This document shows positions 18,850 to 28,200 of a DNA stretch of 64,000 nt, piece by piece (within the stretch, counting starts at the first letter, position 1; each line of letters starts with the position of its first letter). The DNA lies in contig NZ_SUMC01000007.1 in assembly GCF_005047355.1 (NCBI RefSeq), positions 124,001 to 188,000 of the forward strand, written 5' to 3'. The translations under genes and the position numbers were made by a program. This stretch comes from Actinacidiphila oryziradicis (lineage in GTDB: Bacteria; Actinomycetota; Actinomycetes; Streptomycetales; Streptomycetaceae). Below the pieces are notes generated by a model that had not been told where the DNA came from, searched no databases, and was given only the letters and a program-made list of their open reading frames with translations.

Positions 18850-20007
18850 ATGAGCACTGTGCCTTCTTCCCAGAGCCCCGAGGGCCCCAAGGGCCCCAAG
18901 CCGCGAGTCGCTGTCGTCTTCGGCGGCCGCAGTTCCGAACACGGGGTGTCCGTGGTGACCGCGGCGAGCCTCCTGCGCGCCATCGACCGGACCAAGTACG
19001 ACGTGCTGCCCATCGGCATCACCGCCGACGGACGCTGGGCGCTGACCGCCGACGACCCCGAGCGGATGGCCATCACCGACCGCCGGATGCCCAGCGTGGA
19101 GCAGGTCAGCGATCACGAGGGCACCGTTGTCCTCCCGGTCGACCCCGCCAGCCGCGAGGTTGCCTACACCGAACCGGGTTCGGTGCCCAAGGTGCTCGGC
19201 GAGGTCGATGTCGTCTTCCCGCTGCTGCACGGCCCGTACGGCGAGGACGGCACCCTGCAGGGCCTGCTGGAGCTTTCCGGCGTGCCCTATGTCGGCGCCG
19301 GCGTGCTCGCGTCCGCCGTCGGCATGGACAAGGAGTACATGAAGCGGGTCTTCACCTCCTTCGGACTCCCCGTCGGCCCCTATGTGGTGATCCGGCCCCG
19401 CGAGTGGGAGCAGGATCCTTCTTCCGCCCGCAGGAAGATCATCGACTTCGCGGGCGACCACGGCTGGCCGCTCTTCGTGAAGCCGGCCCGGGCCGGCTCC
19501 TCGATGGGCATCAGCAAGGTCGACGACCTCGGCGGCCTGGACGAGGCGATCGAGGAGGCGCGGCGCCACGACCCCAAGATCATCGTGGAGTCGCTGCTGC
19601 GCGGCCGTGAGATCGAGTGCGGCGTACTGGAATTCGAGGACGGCCCGCGCGCCAGCGTCCCCGCCGAGATCCCGCCGGTCACCGCGCATGCCTTCTACGA
19701 CTTCGAGGCCAAGTACATCGACTCCGCCGAGGGCATCGTCCCGGCACCGCTCACCGAGGCCGAGACCGCCGAGGTCCAGCGGCTCGCCATGGCGGCGTTC
19801 GACGCCGCGTCCTGCGAGGGCTTGGTCCGCGCGGACTTCTTCCTGCTGGACAACGGCGAATTCGTGATCAACGAGATCAACACGATGCCCGGCTTCACCC
19901 CGATCTCCATGTACCCGCGCATGTGGCAGGAGAGCGGCGTCAGCTACCCGGAACTCGTCGACCGGCTGATCCAGGCCGCGCTCCGCCGCTCCACAGGATT
20001 GCGCTGA
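18850..20007 (+). CDS. ddl: D-alanine--D-alanine ligase
   Basis: 385-residue ATP-grasp ligase making the D-Ala-D-Ala dipeptide of peptidoglycan. VVFGGRSSEHGVSVVTA and HGPYGEDGTLQGLLE are in the N-terminal lobe, and NEINTMPGFTPISMYP is the C-terminal metal/substrate motif. The active-site residue in GEDG.LQGLLELSGVPYVG has the usual Tyr-containing context (not the Phe of D-Ala-D-Lac ligases), consistent with vancomycin-sensitive wall synthesis. Co-transcribed with gpsA. Confidence 0.96.
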   Translation: MSTVPSSQSPEGPKGPKPRVAVVFGGRSSEHGVSVVTAASLLRAIDRTKYDVLPIGITADGRWALTADDPERMAITDRRMPSVEQVSDHEGTVVLPVDPASREVAYTEPGSVPKVLGEVDVVFPLLHGPYGEDGTLQGLLELSGVPYVGAGVLASAVGMDKEYMKRVFTSFGLPVGPYVVIRPREWEQDPSSARRKIIDFAGDHGWPLFVKPARAGSSMGISKVDDLGGLDEAIEEARRHDPKIIVESLLRGREIECGVLEFEDGPRASVPAEIPPVTAHAFYDFEAKYIDSAEGIVPAPLTEAETAEVQRLAMAAFDAASCEGLVRADFFLLDNGEFVINEINTMPGFTPISMYPRMWQESGVSYPELVDRLIQAALRRSTGLR

Positions 20008-20035
20008 CGCGCGATCATCCCAGGACAGGCCCTAG

Positions 20036-20175
20036 GGCCTGTCCGGTCGATCTCCGTGGCGTCGCGGTGCCCCCGCCTCCGCCCCCTCCATGCGAATCGC
20101 AGGCGCCGGACACCGTTCCTTCCTCCACGGCCACGCCGCGCCAGGGGCAGATCGGCTGCAGCGACCGGACAGGCC
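20036..20175. mobile_element. 140-bp MITE with CTAG target duplication
   Basis: Perfect terminal inverted repeats GGCCTGTCCGGTCG / CGACCGGACAGGCC bound a 140-bp element, flanked on both sides by CTAG (20032-20035 and 20176-20179). The right CTAG contains the stop codon of the DUF3515 gene. A further GGACAGGCC immediately left of the left CTAG makes a palindrome, as if two element ends abut. The short length without coding capacity indicates a non-autonomous element; a YTAR target is typical of one IS5 subgroup. Confidence 0.8.
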
Positions 20176-20679
20176 CTAGAGACCGGTCGGGTCCGTCTTC
20201 TTCACGGCGGCCGCCAGGTCGGTGAGCGGATTGACCTCGGGCGCGTACTTCCCGGGCACCGTCACCTCGACAAACGCGTCGCGGTCGGTCGTCGTGAAGC
20301 GGTACCCGTCGGTCAGCTGCTGCACCAGCCAGCTCACCCCGTTGACCTCCGCGGCGTTCGCCGTCGGATCGTACTTGGCATTGCCGGGCGTCAGTACGTC
20401 GGGCCGGGGTACTCCGCAGCGCAGCGCCACCGTAGGATCCCCCCACCCGGCGGTGAGGGCGGAGTCCGGCTCGACGGTGCGCCGGGACAGCCCGTCGACG
20501 GTGCCGGGAAGGGCCTTGTGCAGCGACCGGCAGAGCGTGGCCGCCTTCGCGGCAGGGGACGGCGCGGGGATCTTGACGGGACCGTCACCGCCGCCGGAGG
20601 CGAACGCGTAGACCGCCACCGCGAAAAGGCATGCGGCGGCGGACACGGAAACCAACAGGGACCGGCGGCGATGTATCAC
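20176..20679 (-). CDS. DUF3515 membrane-anchored protein
   Basis: 167-residue protein with an N-terminal membrane/signal segment (residues 8-28) preceded by HRRR, then a small extracytoplasmic domain with three Cys residues. The DUF3515 family occurs at this ddl-thiL position in Streptomyces; function is unknown. The stop codon lies inside the CTAG next to the MITE. Confidence 0.85.
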   Translation of the reverse strand: MIHRRRSLLVSVSAAACLFAVAVYAFASGGGDGPVKIPAPSPAAKAATLCRSLHKALPGTVDGLSRRTVEPDSALTAGWGDPTVALRCGVPRPDVLTPGNAKYDPTANAAEVNGVSWLVQQLTDGYRFTTTDRDAFVEVTVPGKYAPEVNPLTDLAAAVKKTDPTGL

Positions 20680-20699
20680 CGGTCCAGCCTAGACGGGGG

Positions 20700-20933
20700 C
20701 TACAGATGGACGACCGGGCAGGTCAGGGTGCGGGTGATCCCCTCCACCCGCTGCACTTTCGCGACCACCATGCGGCCGAGGTCGTCGACCGTGTCTGCCT
20801 GGGCGCGGACGATCACGTCGTACGGGCCCGTGACATCTTCGGCCTGGATGACACCGGAGATCTTGGAGACCACCTCCGCTACTGCCGAGGCCTTGCCGAC
20901 CTCGGTCTGGATCAGAATGTACGCCTGTACCAC
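20700..20933 (-). CDS. Stand-alone Lrp/AsnC ligand-binding (RAM) domain protein
   Basis: 77-residue RAM domain without a helix-turn-helix. It opens with VVQAYILIQTEVGKA and has GPYDVIVRAQADTVDDLG in the centre. GTG 20933 with GGAGG five bases upstream sets the start. Such proteins are thought to form oligomers that bind small effectors and may modulate full-length Lrp regulators. It follows the DUF3515 gene's upstream end on the same strand and diverges from thiL. Confidence 0.9.
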   Translation of the reverse strand: MVQAYILIQTEVGKASAVAEVVSKISGVIQAEDVTGPYDVIVRAQADTVDDLGRMVVAKVQRVEGITRTLTCPVVHL

Positions 20934-21075
20934 GGAACCTCCAGGGCGGCTACGAGGATCATGTGGGAGGGACCGCAACGTTACCGCGTCGCCGCACGCC
21001 ACGGGGAGACCCGCGCGGCACCGACCACGCACATGACGGGAAAAACTAGGTGAACGCAGCGAAGGGGACGAAGCG

Positions 21076-22038
21076 ATGAAGGGGACCGTGGGCGAGTTGG
21101 GGGAGTTCGGGCTCATCAGGGAGTTGACCTCCCGGCTCACCTCCAACCCCGCCGTGCGGCTCGGACCAGGCGACGACGCCGCTGTGGTCGCCGCGCCGGA
21201 CCGCCGGGTGGTGGCCACTGTCGACGCGCTGATCGAGGGACGGCACTTCCGCCGCGACTGGTCCACCGCCTACGACGTCGGCCGCAAGGCCGCCGCGCAG
21301 AACCTCGCGGACATCGCCGCGATGGGCGCGGTCCCCACCGCCGTGCTGCTCGCCCTGGTCGTCCCGGCGGACCTGCCGGTGACCTGGCCGGTCGAGCTCA
21401 TGGACGGCATCCGCGACGAGTGCCAGGTGGCCGGGGCGGCGGTGGCCGGCGGGGACGTGGTGCGCGGCGACACGATCATGGTCTCCATCACCGCGCTGGG
21501 GGATCTCCGCAACCGCGAACCCGTAACCCGGTCCGGCGCCCGGCCCGGCGACATCATCGCCGTCACCGGCTGGCTCGGCTGGTCCGCGGCCGGATTCGCG
21601 GTGCTCTCCCGGGGGTTCCGCTCCCCGCGCGCCTTCGTCGAGGCCCACCGCCGACCGGAACCGCCCTACCATGCCGGTCCTGCCGCCGCCGACCTCGGCG
21701 CCACCGCGATGACCGACGTCAGTGACGGACTCGTCGCCGACCTCGGACACATCGCGACCGCCAGCGGCGTCCGAATCGACCTCAAGTCCGCCGACATCGA
21801 CGTCCCGGTCCAGATGGCCGACATCGGCCAGGCGGTCGGCGTCGACCCGCTGCACTGGGTGCTCACCGGTGGCGAGGACCACGCCATCGTCGCCGCCTTC
21901 CCGCCCGACGCGAAGCTCCCGGCCCGCTGGCGGATCATCGGCGAGGTCCTCAAGCCGGCCGGCACACCCCAGGTCACCGTGGACGGCGCCCCCTGGGACA
22001 AGGCAGGCGGCTGGGACCACTTCGGCGGCCAGGACTAG
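21076..22038 (+). CDS. thiL: Thiamine-monophosphate kinase
   Basis: 320-residue kinase making thiamine diphosphate from thiamine phosphate. Signatures are ELGEFGLI at the start, GPGDDAAVV (metal/ATP), AAQNLADIAAMGA and TDVSDGLVADL. Nine bases before thiD, forming a thiamine operon. No TPP riboswitch is visible upstream. Confidence 0.96.
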   Translation: MKGTVGELGEFGLIRELTSRLTSNPAVRLGPGDDAAVVAAPDRRVVATVDALIEGRHFRRDWSTAYDVGRKAAAQNLADIAAMGAVPTAVLLALVVPADLPVTWPVELMDGIRDECQVAGAAVAGGDVVRGDTIMVSITALGDLRNREPVTRSGARPGDIIAVTGWLGWSAAGFAVLSRGFRSPRAFVEAHRRPEPPYHAGPAAADLGATAMTDVSDGLVADLGHIATASGVRIDLKSADIDVPVQMADIGQAVGVDPLHWVLTGGEDHAIVAAFPPDAKLPARWRIIGEVLKPAGTPQVTVDGAPWDKAGGWDHFGGQD

Positions 22039-22047
22039 ATTTCCAGT

Positions 22048-22845
22048 ATGACCGCCCCACCTGCCCCGCCCCGGGCCCTCACCATCGCCGGTTCCGACTC
22101 CGGCGGCGGCGCGGGCATCCAGGCCGACCTCAAGACGATGCTCGCGCTCGGAGTGCACGGCATGAGCGTCGTCACCGCCGTCACCGCGCAGAACTCACTC
22201 GGCGTCCAGGGCGCCTGGGATCTGCCCGCAGAGACGGTACGGGCCCAGTTCCGCAGCGTCGTCGACGACATCGGCGTACAGGCGGTCAAGACCGGCATGC
22301 TGTCCTCCGCCGAACTGGTGGAGACCGTCGCCCAACTGCTGGCGGGAATCAGTGCCCCCGTCGTCGTCGACCCCGTTGGTGTCTCCAAACACGGCGACCC
22401 CCTGCTCGCCGCCGAAGCCGTCGAGACCGTTTGTGCGAGCCTGCTCCCGCTCGCCACCGTGGCCACCCCCAACCTCAACGAGGTCACCCAGCTCACCGGC
22501 GTCGTGGTGGACAGCGAGGCCGGGATGCGCGAGGCCGCGGACGCGCTGCTCACCCACGGCCCGCGCTGGGCGCTCATCAAAGGCGGTCACTTGGCGGGCG
22601 ACGCCGTGGACCTGCTCACCGACGGATCGGCGGAGCACTGGTTCCGCGCCGCCCGCCATGACAACCGCCACACCCACGGCACGGGTTGCACTCTGGCGAG
22701 TGCCATCGCCTCGCACCTGGCCATGGGGCTGGACGTCCCCGAGGCGGTCGGCGCGGCCAAGGAGTACGTAACCGGCGCTATAGCGTCGGGTTTCCCGCTG
22801 GGCGGCGGAATCGGGCCCGTGGACCACGCGTGGCGGTGGCGGTGA
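22048..22845 (+). CDS. thiD: Hydroxymethylpyrimidine/phosphomethylpyrimidine kinase
   Basis: 265-residue ribokinase-fold kinase phosphorylating the pyrimidine half of thiamine twice. [21 protein letters not shown] is the N-terminal signature (shown here as 21-residue region 11-31, key residues [13 protein letters not shown]), and [13 protein letters not shown] carries the catalytic Gly-rich anion hole. Paired with thiL. Confidence 0.96.
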   Translation: MTAPPAPPRALTIAGSDSGGGAGIQADLKTMLALGVHGMSVVTAVTAQNSLGVQGAWDLPAETVRAQFRSVVDDIGVQAVKTGMLSSAELVETVAQLLAGISAPVVVDPVGVSKHGDPLLAAEAVETVCASLLPLATVATPNLNEVTQLTGVVVDSEAGMREAADALLTHGPRWALIKGGHLAGDAVDLLTDGSAEHWFRAARHDNRHTHGTGCTLASAIASHLAMGLDVPEAVGAAKEYVTGAIASGFPLGGGIGPVDHAWRWR

Positions 22846-22987
22846 GGAAAAACAAAACCGGCCCACGGCGAGATGGACCGGCTTCGAATGACGCCCCCGA
22901 AGGGTTCCTGCTTCACAGGCGTTTAACCTGTCCGCCCGTCCGGCGGCCAGGAGCAGTAGCCGCAAGGGCTGCGCTACGACGTACGCG

Positions 22988-23173
22988 TCAGCGCGAGACC
23001 TTGCCGGCCTTGATGCACGAGGTGCAGACATTGAGGCGCTTCGGCGTCCGACCGACCGTCGCACGCACCGTCTGGATGTTGGGGTTCCAACGACGGGGGG
23101 TACGGCGGTGCGAGTGCGAAATGCTGTTGCCGAAGCCCGGCCCCTTGCCGCATACGTCGCAGTTGGCAGCCAC
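22988..23173 (-). CDS. rpmB: 50S ribosomal protein L28 (zinc-binding form)
   Basis: 61-residue L28. Two Cys pairs (CDVC at residues 5-8 and CTSC near 50) mark the zinc-binding (C+) form; actinobacteria often have a second, zinc-free copy elsewhere under Zur control. GTG start at 23173 has GGAG seven bases upstream. Convergent with thiD. Confidence 0.96.
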   Translation of the reverse strand: MAANCDVCGKGPGFGNSISHSHRRTPRRWNPNIQTVRATVGRTPKRLNVCTSCIKAGKVSR

Positions 23174-23552
23174 GGGTCACTCCAAAGACTTCAGATGCTC
23201 TTACGGTCACCTTCTGGATCACAGCCCCTGCCCGCCACTGGCCGTGACGTATGGACCGCATCCACCGGAGGGTTGAGCCTCCGGTACGGGCACGATGACA
23301 TGTACCCACGCCGTACCATCGGTAGTACGACGACTCCGCTGCCAGCACACCCTGACCGTGACCCCGGCGGACCGGTTCGTGCCTTAAGGCTCAGGCAGCA
23401 GATGCGCACGGCTCCGTGCCGTGCGACCGGGGAAGCATACAACGACCACTCCCGATCGACGAAACCAGCCGGGTGGCCGGGCTCGCCCTCCGACCGCTGA
23501 GCTTCCAGGGATAGCCTTCCCGCATCGTCGCCGGTCCGAGGAGGAACCCCAG
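23174..23552. other. Divergent intergenic region between rpmB and the FakA-like gene
   Basis: About 380 bases with no convincing gene. A perfect 8-bp hairpin (ACCGGAGG / CCTCCGGT, 23264-23285) would lie in the rpmB leader. A/T-richer patches near 23295-23340 and 23430-23455 are likely promoter areas; I could not define boxes with confidence. Confidence 0.5.
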
Positions 23553-25181
23553 TTGCCGCAAACGCTGGACGCCGACGCGGTACGCGCCTGGTGCCGGCTG
23601 GCCCTGCAGGCACTCGGCCGGGCCCGCGAGGAGATCGACGCGATCAACGTCTACCCCGTCGCGGACGGGGACACCGGCACCAACCTCTATCTGACCGTCG
23701 AGTCCGCCGCCGAGTCCGTCGACGCGGTCCTCGACGCTCACGGCGACAGAACGCAGGCCCTGCGGGCGATGGCCCACGGCGCGCTCATAGGAGCTCGCGG
23801 CAACTCCGGCACAATCCTGGCGCAGCTGCTGCGCGGCATGAGCGAGATCCTCGCCGACACGCCCGGCCCCGACGAAGCGCGGCAATTGCGCCGGGCGTTC
23901 CGGCGGGCCTGCGAGTCCGCGTACCAGGCGGTGGCGCATCCCGTGGAGGGCACCATGCTCACCGTCGCCCGGGCGGCGGCCGACGCGGCCGCGGGCGGCG
24001 AGGCGGCCGCGGTCGCCCGGTCCGCCTACGAAGCCGCCCGCAAGGCGCTCGCGGCGACGCCGGGCCAGCTCGACGTCCTCGGCGACGCCGGAGTCGTGGA
24101 CGCCGGAGGGCGCGGCCTGGTGGCCGTCCTCGGCGCCCTCGCCGACGCCCTCGCCGGAGTCGTGCCCCCGGTCCGGCTCACCGACCCCGGCCGTACGGCG
24201 CCGCCGGTCCCGTACGGCTGCGGGCCCGGCCGCGACGGCACCGACCCGCACGTCGTGCCCGGCGGCCCCGGCTACGAGGTGATCTACCTCCTGGAGGCGG
24301 CGGACTCCGCCGTCACCGCACTGCGGGCCCGGCTGGACGGCCTGGGCGACTCACTGGTCGTCGTCGGCGGCGACGGTCTGTGGAACGTACACATCCATGT
24401 CGACGACGTCGGCGCCGCCATCGAGGCCGGCGTCGAGGCCGGCCGCCCCTACCGGATCAAGGTCACGCACTTCGGCGACCAGGCCCGTGCGTCTGCCTCC
24501 GGCGGCCCGGCCGAACGCGTCCTGCGCGCCGTTGTCGCCGTCGTACGCGGCGACGGGCTCGCCGCCCTCTGCGCCCAGGCCGGCGCCACCGTCGTCACCG
24601 TCCGCCCCGGCGACCCGCCCGCCGCCGCCGAGATCGCCGAGGCCATCCGCCGCGCCCACGCCCGCGAGGTCGTCCTCCTCCCCAACGACGCCGAGCTCCG
24701 CCGCGCGGTCGCCGACGCCGCCGACCAGGCCCGCGCCGAGGGCGTCCGGGTGGCCCTCATCCCCACCCGCTCCGCCGTCCAGGGCATCGCCGCCCTCGCC
24801 GTCCACGAGCCCTCCCGCCGCTTCGACGAGGACGTCGTCGCCATGACGTCGGCCGCCGGCGCCACCCGTTACGCCGAGGTCGTGGTGGCTGAGCACCAGT
24901 CCTGGACCATGGCCGGCGTCTGCCAGGCCGGCGACGTCCTCGGCCTCATCGACGGCGACGTCGCCGTCATCGGCGGCAACCTCGTCGAGACCGGCACCAT
25001 CGTCCTCGACCGCATGCTCGCCGCCGGCGGCGAAATGGCCACCCTCGTGCTGGGCGCCGGCGCCCCGCCCGACCTCGCCGACCGCCTGGAGACCCACGTC
25101 CGCGACAGCCACCTCGCGGTTGACACCGTCGTCTACGACGGCGGCCAACAGACCTGCCCCCTCCTCATAGGCGTCGAATAG
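23553..25181 (+). CDS. DAK2-domain protein, FakA/YloV-like fatty-acid kinase subunit
   Basis: 542-residue protein with an N-terminal DhaL (Dak2) kinase domain (about 1-200) and a C-terminal FakA-type region. The metal/ATP site DGDTGTNLYLT is at residues 38-48 and GARGNSGTILAQLLRG follows. In Firmicutes FakA phosphorylates fatty acids held by a FakB protein; a similar role here is inference. TTG 23553 is chosen because GAGGAGGA precedes it at ideal distance and the protein then starts at the family's normal position. It lies 37 bases before recG. Confidence 0.88.
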   Translation: MPQTLDADAVRAWCRLALQALGRAREEIDAINVYPVADGDTGTNLYLTVESAAESVDAVLDAHGDRTQALRAMAHGALIGARGNSGTILAQLLRGMSEILADTPGPDEARQLRRAFRRACESAYQAVAHPVEGTMLTVARAAADAAAGGEAAAVARSAYEAARKALAATPGQLDVLGDAGVVDAGGRGLVAVLGALADALAGVVPPVRLTDPGRTAPPVPYGCGPGRDGTDPHVVPGGPGYEVIYLLEAADSAVTALRARLDGLGDSLVVVGGDGLWNVHIHVDDVGAAIEAGVEAGRPYRIKVTHFGDQARASASGGPAERVLRAVVAVVRGDGLAALCAQAGATVVTVRPGDPPAAAEIAEAIRRAHAREVVLLPNDAELRRAVADAADQARAEGVRVALIPTRSAVQGIAALAVHEPSRRFDEDVVAMTSAAGATRYAEVVVAEHQSWTMAGVCQAGDVLGLIDGDVAVIGGNLVETGTIVLDRMLAAGGEMATLVLGAGAPPDLADRLETHVRDSHLAVDTVVYDGGQQTCPLLIGVE

Positions 25182-25218
25182 GACCGCATGTCAGTGCCGT
25201 GCGCAAAGATGGACGGCG

Positions 25219-28200
25219 ATGTCTGCTGCCTTGGATGAGAACCTCCGCAAGGTGGTCGGCGACCGCACCGCGAAAGCGCTCGCCGACCACCTTGACCTGC
25301 ACACGGTCGGCGACCTGCTGCACCACTATCCGCGCCGGTACGCGGAACGCGGTGAGCTGACCCGACTGGCCGACCTGCCGTTGGACGAGCACGTGACCGT
25401 CGTGGCCCAGGTCGCGAAGGCGACCAAGCTCACGGCCAGGAGCGGCGGCGTCCGCGTCGAGGCCGTCGTCACCGACGGAAGCGGCTCGCTGACGCTGGTG
25501 TTCTTCGGGCGCGGGCCCGCGAACCACCACATCAACCAGCTGATCCCGGGGCGGCGAGGAATGTTCGCCGGCAAGGTGGGGGTGTTCAACCACAAGCTGC
25601 AGCTGGCGCACCCCGAGTACAAGCTGCTGGACGCGGAGGACGGCGCGGACGCCGTCGACGCGTTCGCGAACCGGCTGATCCCGCTCTATCCGGCGTGCAA
25701 GCAGGTGACGTCCTGGACGATCGCCCAGTGCGTGGAGATGGCTCTCGACTCGCTGAACGCCACCAGCTGGGTCGGGGTCGGCGAGCCGCTGCCCGCCGGG
25801 CTGCGCGAGGCCCGCGGGCTCGCTCCCCTTCCCGAGGCACTGGAGAAGGTCCACCGGCCGCGCACCAAGGCCGACCTCGCCGCCGCCCGGGACCGGCTGA
25901 AGTGGGACGAGGCGTACGTCCTGCAGGTCGCGCTGGCCCGCCGCCGCGCCGCGGACTCCGCGCTGCCCGCCGTGCCTCGCGTACCAAGCCCGGAGGGGCT
26001 GCTGGCGGACTTCGACGGCAGGCTGCCGTTCACGCTCACCGAGGGCCAGCTCAAGGTGTCGGCGGAGATCTTCGGCGACCTGGCGACGGAGCATCCGATG
26101 CACCGCCTGCTGCAGGGCGAGGTGGGCTCGGGCAAGGCGCAGCCTCTCGATTCCCTGGTCCTTACGCCACAGGGTTTCCGGCGTATGGGCGACATCGCCG
26201 TCGGCGACGAAGTTGTTGTTCCCACGGGCGAGCTGGCGACCGTGGACGGCGTCTTCCCTCAGGGCGAGCGCGATGTGTGGCGCATTGTCCAGTCGGACGG
26301 CACCTCCGTGGAGTGCGACGACGATCACCTGTGGATCGTGGCCACGAGTTGCGCGTGGCATCGCGGCGACGCACCGAAGGTAATGACAACGCGCGAGATC
26401 CGGATGGACACGTTCAAGGCGAATGGCTCGCCGAAGTGGTACATCCCTCCAGCCGCGCCAGTTGATCTCGAAGACGGTGTCGATCTGCCAATTGAGCCGT
26501 ACTTGTTCGGACTTCTCCTGGGTGACGGTTCATTCAGGCACAATCTGCGTCTGTCCAGTGCCGATGAGGAGATCGTTGAATCGGCGCGGAACGTTCTGCC
26601 GCCAGGCCTGGACATCGTTCCGGTCCCTGGATCGCGATGTGACTACACGATCCGGATGACCGGGCCTCGTGGGGGGAAACGCACAAATCCCGTCATCCGG
26701 GCGCTGCGGGAACTTGATCTGTGGGGTGCCGGGTCCCACGGGAAGTTCATCCCAACGATGTACTTGAACGCGACCATCAAGGACCGATTGGCGCTCGTGC
26801 AGGGACTGATGGACACCGACGGGACAGTCGACGCGAATGGCATGAGCATTTCCTTCTGCTCGGCGTCGCGCCCGCTGGCAGAGGACGTGGCTTGGCTCGT
26901 GCGCTCCCTCGGCGGCAGGGCGCGGGTGTTGCCCAAGAAGGCGGCCTACAACGTGTCCGTAGCCCTGCCAGGCGAATACGTGCCCTTTAAGCTGGCACGT
27001 AAGGCTGTCAGGCTGCGCGATCGACCGAAGTACAACACCTATCGGCGCGGTATCCGCGCGGTGGAGTACGTGGGGCGTAAACCGGTCCAGTGCATCAGCG
27101 TGGCCCACCCGAGTCATGCTTATGTGACCGATCACTTCACAGTGACGCATAACACGATGGTCGCCCTGCGGGCGATGCTCGGCGTCGTCGACGCGGGCGG
27201 CCAGGCGGCGATGCTGGCGCCGACCGAGGTGCTCGCACAGCAGCACCACCGGTCGATCACGGAGATGATGGGCGAGCTGGCCCAGGGCGGGATGCTGGGC
27301 GGCGCCGAACACGGCACGAAGGTCGTGCTGCTCACGGGGTCGATGGGCACGGCCGCCCGCCGTCAGGCGCTGCTCGACATGGTCACCGGGGAGGCCGGGA
27401 TCGTGGTGGGCACGCATGCGCTGATCGAGGACAAGGTGCGGTTCCATGATCTGGGCCTGGTCGTCGTCGACGAGCAGCACCGCTTCGGGGTGGAACAGCG
27501 GGACGCACTGCGGGGCAAGGGCAAGCAGCCGCCGCATCTGCTGGTGATGACGGCGACGCCGATCCCGCGCACGGTCGCGATGACGGTCTTCGGCGACCTG
27601 GAGACCTCTGTGCTGGACCAGCTGCCTGCCGGGCGCTCGCCGATCGCCACGCATGTCGTCCCGGCGAAGGACAAGCCGCACTTCCTGTCCAGAGCATGGG
27701 AGCGGGTGCGCGAGGAGGTGGAGGGCGGCCACCAGGCGTATGTGGTCTGCCCGCGGATCGGCGACGAGGAGCCGGACCCGAAAAAGAAGAAGCGGGAGGA
27801 AGACGTGGCAGACGAGGGGGATGACGCGGAGCGCCGGCCGCCGCTCGCGGTCGTGGACATCGCCGAGCAGCTGGTGAAGGGGCCGCTGGCCGGCCTGCGC
27901 GTCGAAGTGTTGCACGGCCGTATGCCGCCGGAGGCGAAGGACGATGTGATGCGCCGCTTCGGCGCGGGGGAGGTGGACGTCCTGGTGGCGACCACGGTGA
28001 TCGAGGTCGGGGTCAATGTCCCGAACGCCACCGCGATGGTGATCATGGACGCGGACCGGTTCGGCGTGTCGCAGCTGCACCAGCTGCGCGGCCGGGTCGG
28101 CCGTGGCCCCGCGCCGGGCCTGTGCCTGCTCGTCAGCGAGATGCCCGAGGCGAGCCAGGCCCGGGCCCGGCTCGCCTCGGTGGCGGCGACCTTGGACGGT

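Noticed and set aside
20700..21266. Longer 188-residue version of the AsnC-type protein
   Set aside because: The RAM domain starts at GTG 20933 with a good ribosome site; the upstream part overlaps thiL and has no motif.
21000..22050. TPP riboswitch before thiL/thiD
   Set aside because: The 140-base leader has no THI-box-like conserved sequence.
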